A DNA stretch of 21,284 nucleotides from an uncultured Eubacteriales bacterium (GTDB taxonomy: Bacteria > Bacillota > Clostridia > Oscillospirales > CAG-272): positions 1 through 21,284 of the forward strand of contig CAJUIQ010000019.1 in NCBI GenBank assembly GCA_910586545.1. Reading direction: 5' to 3'. The notes beneath the pieces were generated by a model. That model did no database searches and had not been told where the DNA came from. It saw only the letters and a program-made list of their open reading frames with translations. A program made the position numbers and the translations under genes. This document shows, piece by piece, positions 1-6,635 of this stretch. Numbering within the stretch: the first letter of the stretch is position 1; the number at the start of each line of letters is the position of its first letter.

Positions 1-2640
1 GTCGAAAATGCAGTCAGAGCCTCGGAAATGGGCGTGGATATGGTGCTTCTGACAGTGAGGAATTTTAGCGATATCCCGTCCGCCGGATGTTGCGGAATCC
101 GGTCGGCCACCGCCCTTACCGCCGGTCACTGCGGACACTTCTTTGAGCAGCATTCCCGCATGGGCGCCCGCCTGCACTGCATCTTTGCCGCAGCAGGATA
201 CAAAGTTCAGCCTTTCTCCATCCTGCACTGCCAACACCACTACAACAGCGCTATCCTGATCCCGCAGCTTGTCGCATAGGTTACGGGCTGTTTCCACAGA
301 CATATCTTTCATATGCGCTGTACAAAGCCTGACCGCCCCTACCGGTTTGGCGGATGCAAGAATAGCGTCCAGCTTCCCGCCGGCAAGACGTGCCTGCAGT
401 CCCTCTATTTCTTTTTTCAGCTTTGCCACTTCCTGTTGCATGCCGGCAGCTTTTCCAGGGAGATCAGAAGGGCTATTTGCCCGCAGATTTTTGGCTGTCT
501 GCGCAAGCAGCGCATCCCGTTCTGCTAGAAGCGTCAGCACACCCAATCCGGACACGGCTTCAATACGGCGCACACCTGCAGCCACGGAACTTTCCGACAA
601 TATCTTGAAAAGCCCGATTTTGCCCGTGTTGTCCGCATGGGTGCCGCCACAAAGTTCTGTGGAAAATCCACCCATTTTTACAACCCGCACAGTTTTTCCG
701 TACTTTTCTCCAAACAGAGCCAGCGCGCCTGATTTCTTAGCCGTTTCCATATCGGTTTCCATGGTTTCAATGGGCTGTGCAGACAAAATGTTTTCATTGA
801 CCAATGCCTCTACCTGCGCCGTTTCTTCCGGGGTAAGTGCGGAAAAGTGGCTAAAGTCAAAACGCAGACGTTCTGCGTCCACATAGGAACCTGCTTGTTC
901 TACATGGTCTCCCAGCACCTGCCGAAGCGCTGCCTGGAGCAGATGTACACTGGAGTGATTTCGCCGGATCGCCTGCCTGCGTCCTTCGTCAATAGCGGCG
1001 TGCACACAGTTGCCTTCCTGGAGAACTCCAGAGGAAACGCGGCACATATGCACATATACACCGCCCATTTTTTTTGTATCCAGCACGACGGCGCTTCCGT
1101 TGTTGGCTGTGATTTCGCCAGTGTCCCCCACCTGACCGCCGCTCTCTCCATAGAAAGGCGTTTTATTGAGAATAATGCTGCATTCTCCTTCAGAAACGGT
1201 CTCGCTCCGTTCTCCATCTACAAGAATGGCGAGGATTTCAGCATCTGCTTGTTCCTGTGTATAGCCCACAAATTCTGTAGCCGTGATCCCGGACAGTACA
1301 CCATCGGAACCGCTTTCCCAACTGGACAGATCCGCTCTTGCTGCCCGTGCCCGCTGCTTTTGCTCCTGCATTAGATTTTGAAAGGCTTCTTCATCTACGG
1401 AAAGGCCTTTTTCTTCTGCAATTTCCCGGGTGAGATCCAGCGGGAATCCATAGGTATCATATAGCTTGAATACTTCCGTTCCAGCCAATACTGTCTTTCC
1501 TGCTTTCTGAGCGTCTTCCATCAGCTTTTGCAGTATAGCAAGGCCAGCGTCGATGGTTGCTTCAAAGCGCTCTTCTTCCATGGTAATGACTTTTTGGATG
1601 TATTCCTGCTTTTCCAAAAGCTGTGGATATGCGCCGCAGCTTTCTCCAATTGCCACTTTACAAAGCTCGCCCAGGAATATACCGCGAATCCCAATTCGTT
1701 TGCCATGCCGTGCGGCCCGGCGCAGGAGGCGGCGGAGCACGTACCCTCTGCCTTCGTTAGAAGGAATTACTCCGTCTGCAATCATAAAGGTAGCGCTGCG
1801 GATATGGTCGGTGATCACACGAACGGACATATCCGTTTGGGGCTTCACGCCATATTGTACGCCAGCAGTGGCACAGACTGTATCCAAAATCTTGCGGATA
1901 GTATCTACTTCAAACAGGTTGTCCACTCCCTGTATCACACAGGCGAGGCGCTCCAATCCCATGCCGGTATCAATATTTTTTCGTGCCAGCTCTGTATAAT
2001 GTCCGTTTCCGTCGCTGTTGTATTGAGAGAAAACATTATTCCAAACTTCCACATAGCGGTCACAATCACAACCGGGGTAACAACTCGGTTTCCCACAGCC
2101 GTAGGCCTTACCGCGGTCGAAATAGATTTCCGAGCAGGGACCGCAGGCGCCGCTACCGTGCTCCCAGAAGTTGTCCGCTTTACCCAAGCGGACAATTCTT
2201 TCCGGGGCCACGCCGATTTTTTCTTTCCAAATAGCGTATGCTTCGTTGTCTTCCTCATATACGGAAGGGTACAGTCTGTCCGCAGGAATTTCTAAGACTT
2301 GTGTGAGAAATTCCCAACTCCATGAAATCGCTTCTTCTTTAAAATAATCGCCAAAAGAGAAATTACCAAGCATCTCAAAAAAGGTACCATGCCGGGAGGT
2401 TTTTCCCACGTTGTCAATATCTCCTGTACGAATACATTTTTGGCAGGTGCACACCCTGTCTCTGGGCGGCTCTTCTTCTCTGGTAAAATATCGCTTCATA
2501 GGCGCCATACCGGAGTTAATCAGCAGCAAAGATTTATCGTTTACAGGGATCAGGGAAAAGCTCTGCAGGCGCAAATGTCCCTTGGATTCAAAGAAGGACA
2601 AAAACTGCTCCCGCAGCTCGTTGAGCGAAGTCCATTTCAT
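1..2640 (-). CDS. alaS: Alanyl-tRNA synthetase, 3' end beyond window
   Basis: This class II enzyme charges tRNA-Ala with alanine in the cytosol and hydrolyses mischarged Ser- or Gly-tRNA. The frame is open without a stop for all 880 codons from the ATG at 2640 to the window edge. The start MKWTSLNELREQFLSFF is typical and is preceded by GAGGTG seven bases upstream. The catalytic core is N-terminal. The editing domain shows HSSVH at residues 562-566 and CGGTH at 664-668, the expected zinc and editing residues. A coiled stretch and the DHHA1-type C-terminal domain follow, with KGGGRPDSA around residue 848. No T-box motif is visible in the leader, which instead holds repeat copy A. Oddly, after RDIAKI (residue 860) the in-frame tail stops resembling the family and has no stop by codon 880, about the usual full length of the enzyme. 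The +1 frame there reads ISEALTAFS, which looks more like a normal C-terminus. Identity is certain; the 3' end is doubtful. Confidence 0.97.
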   Translation of the reverse strand, partial: MKWTSLNELREQFLSFFESKGHLRLQSFSLIPVNDKSLLLINSGMAPMKRYFTREEEPPRDRVCTCQKCIRTGDIDNVGKTSRHGTFFEMLGNFSFGDYFKEEAISWSWEFLTQVLEIPADRLYPSVYEEDNEAYAIWKEKIGVAPERIVRLGKADNFWEHGSGACGPCSEIYFDRGKAYGCGKPSCYPGCDCDRYVEVWNNVFSQYNSDGNGHYTELARKNIDTGMGLERLACVIQGVDNLFEVDTIRKILDTVCATAGVQYGVKPQTDMSVRVITDHIRSATFMIADGVIPSNEGRGYVLRRLLRRAARHGKRIGIRGIFLGELCKVAIGESCGAYPQLLEKQEYIQKVITMEEERFEATIDAGLAILQKLMEDAQKAGKTVLAGTEVFKLYDTYGFPLDLTREIAEEKGLSVDEEAFQNLMQEQKQRARAARADLSSWESGSDGVLSGITATEFVGYTQEQADAEILAILVDGERSETVSEGECSIILNKTPFYGESGGQVGDTGEITANNGSAVVLDTKKMGGVYVHMCRVSSGVLQEGNCVHAAIDEGRRQAIRRNHSSVHLLQAALRQVLGDHVEQAGSYVDAERLRFDFSHFSALTPEETAQVEALVNENILSAQPIETMETDMETAKKSGALALFGEKYGKTVRVVKMGGFSTELCGGTHADNTGKIGLFKILSESSVAAGVRRIEAVSGLGVLTLLAERDALLAQTAKNLRANSPSDLPGKAAGMQQEVAKLKKEIEGLQARLAGGKLDAILASAKPVGAVRLCTAHMKDMSVETARNLCDKLRDQDSAVVVVLAVQDGERLNFVSCCGKDAVQAGAHAGMLLKEVSAVTGGKGGGRPDSATSGGRDIAKIPHCQKHHIHAHFRGSDCIFD

Positions 2641-2650
2641 GGCAAAACAC

Positions 2651-2765
2651 CTCATTATATCATGATTTTTGGCTGCACGAAGTGCAGTCTGCCGCGAAAG
2701 CGGAGGCAATAGCACCGCCGCTACGAATCGGCCGTCAATAGCTGCTCTCGCAGCTATTATTATAC
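2651..2765 (-). repeat. Structured intergenic repeat, copy A (alaS leader)
   Basis: This is about 110 bp and lies between the alaS promoter and its ribosome binding site. It is an inverted copy of 2984-3096. The gene-proximal 45 bases match copy B with only about four or five differences; the middle is more diverged and the distal hairpin is conserved. In the alaS direction it holds three hairpins: AATAGCTGC/GCAGCTATT with a GAGA loop (2737-2758), CCGC/GCGG with a TTTC loop (2692-2703) and CTGCAC/GTGCAG with a TTC loop (2673-2687). It ends in ATCATGATATAAT directly before the SD. No coding potential is seen. The family is not recognised. Confidence 0.85.
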
Positions 2766-2983
2766 GTTGTTAAAATATATATCATTATAGCATTCGCCCC
2801 AGTCCCTGTCAAGGGAGCAGGGGGGATTCTGCATATCGATTGCCGGGGGAAAAACCGTGATATGCAAGCTGCCGCTTGTGGCGGCAATAGTAGTAACTAA
2901 CTAGTTTTCGACCGCTTGCATCGTATACTAAGGGAGTAAGAGCTCCAACTAAAAAGCTTCCTGTTTTCACGTCCTCGGATTTG
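2766..2983. other. Spacer between the two repeat copies
   Basis: This 218-bp stretch separates the inverted repeat copies. It carries the alaS promoter, a dyad GCATATC/GATATGC (about 2831-2865) and a GCCGC/GCGGC hairpin (about 2871-2885). A 63-codon open frame on the minus strand (2809-3000) has no convincing SD and runs into copy B; I recognise no protein family in it. It may be filler or the inner part of a decayed element. Confidence 0.45.
2784..2812 (-). promoter_or_regulatory. Consensus SigA promoter for alaS
   Basis: On the minus strand there is an exact TTGACA (2807-2812), a 17-base spacer and an exact TATAAT (2784-2789). Transcription would start near 2776-2778 and give a leader of about 135 nt, almost entirely repeat copy A. 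The -35 box lies within a small TCCCT/AGGGA dyad (2802-2815). Confidence 0.85.
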
Positions 2984-2992
2984 TGATATAAT
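2964..2992 (+). promoter_or_regulatory. Extended -10 promoter for the YjbR-like gene
   Basis: TTTTCA (2964-2969) lies 17 bases from TATAAT (2987-2992), which is preceded by TG in the extended -10 arrangement (TGATATAAT). Transcription would start at about 2999, inside the first hairpin of repeat copy B, so the repeat would form the leader of the gene at 3171. A second identical TGATATAATAG sits at 3085-3095, but no good -35 box precedes it. Confidence 0.6.
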
Positions 2993-3096
2993 AGCCGCAT
3001 AGCGGCTATTGATGACTGATTTGCACCGGCGCTGCCGCTGCACCCGCTGTCGCGGCAGACTGCACTTCGCGCAGTCTAAAATCATGATATAATAGG
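2984..3096 (+). repeat. Structured intergenic repeat, copy B
   Basis: This is the inverted partner of copy A and has the same orientation relative to its downstream gene. Hairpins are AATAGCCGC/GCGGCTATT (2990-3010), CCGC/GCGG (3044-3055, which can extend to CTGCCGC/GCGGCAG across 3032-3058) and GACTGC/GCAGTC (3058-3076). The first stem differs from copy A by a C-G to T-A pair swap that keeps pairing. The copy is bounded at both ends by the same 11 bases, TGATATAATAG (2984-2994 and 3085-3095). It contains no ORF. It could be a small mobile repeat or a leader RNA element; the sequence alone does not decide. Confidence 0.85.
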
Positions 3097-3170
3097 AAAT
3101 TGAAAAATCCAAACCCGCAGCGGGAGAAAAATAAAAGGGCAATAAAGTAGTGGAATAGGGAGGATAAGTT

Positions 3171-3833
3171 ATGTTTGACGAGATTATAAAAAGAAAAAAG
3201 CCCGTCCCGGAAAGGTTGCTGTCTTACGGCTTTAAAAGAGATGGAGATTATTTTCAATATTTTACGGAAATTTTGAATGGCGCGTTTGCGCTCACAGTTC
3301 AGATTGGCGCAGACAATACAATTGAAACAGATTTGATTGAAAAAGAAACCGGCGAAGGATATATTCTTTATAAGACCAACGCTTCCGGTGCATATGTAGG
3401 CAAAATCAGATCGGCAATCGAACAGGTGTTGTTTGATATTGTTCAGAATTGTTATGAAACCGCAATTTTTAAAACGGCACAGGCACAGATGGTTACGGAG
3501 TTTGTCAGAGAAATATATGGAGATGAACTGGAATTCCTTTGGGCAAAATTTCCAGAAAATGCTGTTTGGCGCAGAAAAGATAATAAGAAATGGTATGGCG
3601 CAATTTTAACAGTCGCAGGAAAAAAGATTGGACTGGAATCGGATAGGATTGAGGAAATTATAGACCTCCGCATGAATCCGGCTGAAGCTGAAACGATTTT
3701 ATCAAGAGACAATTACTATCCAGGGTGGCATATGAATAAGAAGAGTTGGTACACATTCGTACTAAATGGGAGCATTCCTGATGAGGAATTAAAAGAACGG
3801 ATTCGAGAAAGTTATAAACTGGCCGGAAAGTAG
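3171..3833 (+). CDS. MmcQ/YjbR-family protein
   Basis: This is a 220-residue cytosolic protein with no signal peptide or membrane segment. Residues 105-216 match the MmcQ/YjbR (DUF419) family: FPENAVWRRKDNKKWYGAI near 127-145, the NPAEAETIL segment near 169-177, and YPGWHMNKKSWYTFVLNGS at 183-201 followed by IPDEELKERIRESY. Family members have a DNA-binding-like CyaY fold and no firmly established function. The first 100 residues form an extra N-terminal domain often seen with it in Clostridia. The start is fixed by GGGAGG seven bases upstream. By eye the gene is more AT-rich than alaS, gdhA or the glg genes, which may point to acquisition by transfer. It is a single-gene unit with its own promoter and terminator. 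Confidence 0.85.
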   Translation: MFDEIIKRKKPVPERLLSYGFKRDGDYFQYFTEILNGAFALTVQIGADNTIETDLIEKETGEGYILYKTNASGAYVGKIRSAIEQVLFDIVQNCYETAIFKTAQAQMVTEFVREIYGDELEFLWAKFPENAVWRRKDNKKWYGAILTVAGKKIGLESDRIEEIIDLRMNPAEAETILSRDNYYPGWHMNKKSWYTFVLNGSIPDEELKERIRESYKLAGK

Positions 3834-3912
3834 ACGCCAAACTCCGTTTAATCTTATTTGGTAGAGAAACAGCAAAGCCGTGCGCCAAAGGAGTCCCTTG
3901 GAAATCTAAGTG

Positions 3913-3942
3913 AAAAAAGGGGGGATTATTCCCCCCTTTTTT
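3913..3942. terminator. Bidirectional terminator between YjbR-like gene and gdhA
   Basis: A6-GGGGGG-ATTATT-CCCCCC-T7 forms a symmetrical hairpin with a U-tract on either strand. It lies 80 bases after the YjbR-like gene and about 20 bases after the gdhA stop, so it can end both converging transcripts. Confidence 0.92.
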
Positions 3943-3964
3943 TGATCTGTGCTACAAAAACCGA

Positions 3965-5311
3965 TCAAACAACGCCCTGTGCCATCATTGCATCGGCTAC
4001 TTTCAAAAATCCTGCAATGTTTGCGCCGGCTACAAGATTGTCTTTCATATCAAACTGTTCTGCAGCAGCAGCGCAGTTTTTATAAATATTTACCATAATA
4101 TCCTTCAGCTTTGCGTCGACCTCTTCAAATGTCCAACTGTACCGCATGGAGTTCTGGCTCATTTCCAGTGCGGAAGTGGCTACGCCGCCGGCATTTGCCG
4201 CTTTCGCAGGTCCAAAGTATACACCAGCACTCTGGAATGCAGCAATAGCTTCTGGTGTACTGGGCATATTCGCGCCTTCCGCAACAGCAAACACACCGTT
4301 TTTGATCAGAGCCTTGGCAGCATCGCCGTCCAGTTCGTTCTGGGTTGCGCAGGGAAGCGCGATATCACAGGGAATCGTCCAGATCCCGCTGCAGCCGTCT
4401 GTATATTTCGCGTTGGGATGGGTCTGTACATATTCGGAAATACGGCCCCGCTTTACTTCTTTGATTTCCTTTACGGCGTCCAGATCAATTCCATTGGAAT
4501 CGTAAACATATCCGGCAGAGTCAGAAAGCGCTACCACTTTTGCACCAAGCTGCGTTGCCTTTTCTGCTGCGTAAATAGCAACGTTTCCGGAACCGGAAAT
4601 TACCACAGTCTGTCCTGCAAAGCTTTTGCCCTTTGCCTGCAGCATTTCCTGGGTAAAATAGCAAAGGCCGTAACCTGTCGCTTGGGTTCTGGCAAGAGAA
4701 CCGCCATAAGTCAGTCCCTTTCCTGTAAGCACACCTACGGATTCGTTGCGCAGGCGTTTGTACTGACCATACATAAATCCAATTTCCCGGCCGCCTACGC
4801 CGATATCTCCAGCAGGAACGTCTGTATCCGCGCCGATATGTTTGGAAAGTTCTGTCATAAAGCTCTGGCAGAACCGCATAACCTCCATATCGGATTTTCC
4901 TTTGGGGTCAAAGTCGCTGCCGCCTTTTCCGCCGCCGATAGGCAGTCCGGTCAGACTGTTTTTAAAAATCTGTTCAAATCCCAAAAATTTGATAATGCCT
5001 TCATATACAGAGGGATGGAACCGCAGCCCGCCCTTGTAAGGTCCGATGGCAGAATTGAACTGCACGCGAAATCCTCTGTTAACCTGCACTTTACCGTTGT
5101 CGTCTACCCAAGGTACACGGAATTTGATAATCCGTTCCGGTTCGACAATAGACTCAAAAATACCCCGGTCAATATATTCAGGATGGGCAGCCGCTACCGG
5201 TTCCAAGGATTCCAACACTTCCTGTACTGCCTGGTGAAACTCTGCCTCGTCAGGGTTGCGCTTTACTACCCGATCCATTAAATCTGCAAAATATTGATTT
5301 TGAAACGCCAT
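3965..5311 (-). CDS. gdhA: NADP-type glutamate dehydrogenase
   Basis: This 448-residue cytosolic enzyme interconverts 2-oxoglutarate plus ammonia and glutamate, linking nitrogen assimilation to the citric acid cycle. The length matches hexameric NADP-specific enzymes (about 447). Visible landmarks are KGGLRFHPSV (93-102), the PIGGGKGGSDFDPKGKSD block (124-141) with catalytic lysine K129, DVPAGDIGVGGREIG (164-178), and a Rossmann glycine loop GSGNVA (240-245). The ATG at 5311 gives the usual MAFQNQYFADLM start. The SD is weak (AGAGAG, about eleven bases upstream), which may limit expression. It is monocistronic and divergent from the DUF362 gene, with a promoter at 5353-5382 and operator-like repeats upstream. 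NADP rather than NAD use is inferred from family resemblance. Confidence 0.97.
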   Translation of the reverse strand: MAFQNQYFADLMDRVVKRNPDEAEFHQAVQEVLESLEPVAAAHPEYIDRGIFESIVEPERIIKFRVPWVDDNGKVQVNRGFRVQFNSAIGPYKGGLRFHPSVYEGIIKFLGFEQIFKNSLTGLPIGGGKGGSDFDPKGKSDMEVMRFCQSFMTELSKHIGADTDVPAGDIGVGGREIGFMYGQYKRLRNESVGVLTGKGLTYGGSLARTQATGYGLCYFTQEMLQAKGKSFAGQTVVISGSGNVAIYAAEKATQLGAKVVALSDSAGYVYDSNGIDLDAVKEIKEVKRGRISEYVQTHPNAKYTDGCSGIWTIPCDIALPCATQNELDGDAAKALIKNGVFAVAEGANMPSTPEAIAAFQSAGVYFGPAKAANAGGVATSALEMSQNSMRYSWTFEEVDAKLKDIMVNIYKNCAAAAEQFDMKDNLVAGANIAGFLKVADAMMAQGVV

Positions 5312-5352
5312 ATAAAGTTTCTCTCTTTCTGTTTATTCAAATACGTGATGTT

Positions 5353-5382
5353 ATTTTATCACACGTTTTGCAAGTTTGTCAA
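5353..5382 (-). promoter_or_regulatory. gdhA promoter
   Basis: On the minus strand TTGACA (5377-5382) is followed by an 18-base spacer and TAAAAT (5353-5358). A dyad GTGAT/ATCAC (5345-5362) overlaps the -10 box and could be a repressor site, though it may be chance. Confidence 0.75.
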
Positions 5383-5389
5383 TATAAAA

Positions 5390-5418
5390 TTGCAAATTTT
5401 GCAAATTTTGCGATTTGC
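5390..5418. promoter_or_regulatory. Tandem TTGCAAATTT repeats upstream of gdhA
   Basis: Two exact 10-base TTGCAAATTT units are followed by a looser third (TTGCGATTTGC). They lie just upstream of the gdhA -35 box, where an activator or UP-like element would bind. The intergenic region is shared with the divergent DUF362 gene. No known regulator motif is recognised. Confidence 0.45.
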
Positions 5419-5449
5419 TGTCATTCTGGCGCCATATCAAAAATATTCC

Positions 5450-5478
5450 TTGCAGTCTATACAAATTTGTGATAGAAT
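5450..5478 (+). promoter_or_regulatory. Promoter for the DUF362-HAD gene pair
   Basis: TTGCAG (5450-5455), a 17-base spacer and TAGAAT (5473-5478) lie about 48 bases before the DUF362 start codon. Four of six bases match at -35 and five of six at -10. Confidence 0.65.
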
Positions 5479-5525
5479 ACCTCTGGTATTTTTATAGAGT
5501 ATTTTATAGGAATAGGAGCAATAAA

Positions 5526-6611
5526 ATGTCTGAAGTTTATTTTTCACCAATGGCATTTTCCAGATATGAAGCGTCTCAGACGCTGCCTGAAAAATTTTCC
5601 CGAATGCTTTTGGCGTGTGGATTGGGCGAGGCTGTTCGGGGGAAAAAAGTTGCAATTAAAATGCATGTGGGAGACGGCGTTTCCTACTCTACAATTCCGC
5701 CTGTTTTTGTGCGTAAACTGGTTCAGTTTGTTCAAGACAACGGCGGTGAATGCTTTATTACAGACCACTATATAGCCCACCGCCGTCCGCATGAGAGAGG
5801 GTATTCCGAATCTGGACTGGGCTGTCCTGTTCTGGATGATTGCGGGTATTTCGGCAAATATTTTTACACAGTAGAGGCAGACTATAAAAAGCTCCGGCAT
5901 ATTGATGTGGCGGGACTAATTTACGACGCTGATTTTATGATTGATTTTTCTCATGTAAAAGGGCATGGCGCCTGCGGATACGGAGGCGCGTGCAAAAATA
6001 TTGCTATGGGCTGTGTTACCGATCGGACCCGTCATGAGATTCACTCCCTGGAGGGGGGACTTTTGTGGGATCCGGATAAATGCATTCATTGTAATAAATG
6101 TTTAGGTGCCTGCAACCATTATGCAAATCATTTCGGGGAGGATGGCGCCTATCATGTAAACTACCATAATTGCACCCTGTGCCAGCATTGCGTGAAAGTT
6201 TGCCCTACAAATGCTATCACACTGGATTCGCATGACTATACAGATTTCCAAACCGGCATGGCGCTGTGTACCAAAGCGGTTTGCGATACCTTTGCGCCGG
6301 GAAATATTTTTTATATAAACGTACTTACACAAATTACCGCTCTGTGCGATTGTTGGGGTATGACTACACCTGCGCTGGTTCCCGATATCGGAATTATGTC
6401 CGGATGGGATATGGTATCCCTGGAACAGGCGTCTGTAGACGCTGTCAAAATGGAAAATTTGATTTCCGAGGGGATTCCCGATGGAATGGAGCTGAAAAAG
6501 GAAGGACATCTGTTCTACCGGCTTCATGGCAAAGATCCCTATGTCCAGATAGAAAAACTGGAAGAAGTAGGACTGGGTACAAAAGAATACACGCTAACTT
6601 TGATAAAATAA
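5526..6611 (+). CDS. DUF362 domain protein with two 4Fe-4S clusters
   Basis: This 361-residue protein has an N-terminal DUF362 domain (about 1-180) and a ferredoxin-like insert. The cluster motifs are clear: CIHCNKCLGAC at 186-196 and CTLCQHCVKVCP at 216-227. The second has the full CxxCxxCxxxCP pattern; in the first the fourth cysteine is followed by Asn rather than Pro. Electron transfer or a redox step in cytosolic metabolism is likely, but the substrate is unknown. The ATG at 5526 is chosen because AGGAG lies seven bases before it and the promoter is just upstream. An in-frame ATG at 5415 would place the start upstream of the -35 box, so it is rejected. The gene is followed after 24 bases by the HAD gene, probably co-transcribed. 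Confidence 0.92.
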   Translation: MSEVYFSPMAFSRYEASQTLPEKFSRMLLACGLGEAVRGKKVAIKMHVGDGVSYSTIPPVFVRKLVQFVQDNGGECFITDHYIAHRRPHERGYSESGLGCPVLDDCGYFGKYFYTVEADYKKLRHIDVAGLIYDADFMIDFSHVKGHGACGYGGACKNIAMGCVTDRTRHEIHSLEGGLLWDPDKCIHCNKCLGACNHYANHFGEDGAYHVNYHNCTLCQHCVKVCPTNAITLDSHDYTDFQTGMALCTKAVCDTFAPGNIFYINVLTQITALCDCWGMTTPALVPDIGIMSGWDMVSLEQASVDAVKMENLISEGIPDGMELKKEGHLFYRLHGKDPYVQIEKLEEVGLGTKEYTLTLIK

Positions 6612-6635
6612 AGAAAAATTCACCTAGAGGCGCAT

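Noticed and set aside
269..2295. Plus-strand open frames of 148-255 codons across alaS
   Set aside because: The minus strand is continuously open as alaS with intact HSSVH and CGGTH motifs, so these are shadows.
2655..2660. TGATATAAT at the end of copy A as the alaS promoter
   Set aside because: A start site from this -10 would fall in or after the SD. The consensus promoter at 2784-2812 is far better placed.
2641..2780. Possible T-box leader upstream of alaS
   Set aside because: Aminoacyl-tRNA synthetase genes in Bacillota often have one, but the conserved T-box (AGGGTGGNACCGCG-like) sequence and an antiterminator are absent. The leader is filled by repeat copy A.
3834..3912. CCAAAGG/CCCTTGG near-dyad after the YjbR-like gene
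   Set aside because: The arms pair imperfectly, with no U-tract and no gene nearby needing it; the real terminator follows at 3913-3942.
5415..5525. Upstream extension of the DUF362 protein to an ATG at 5415
   Set aside because: It would start upstream of the promoter -35 box, lacks an SD and adds 37 residues foreign to the family.
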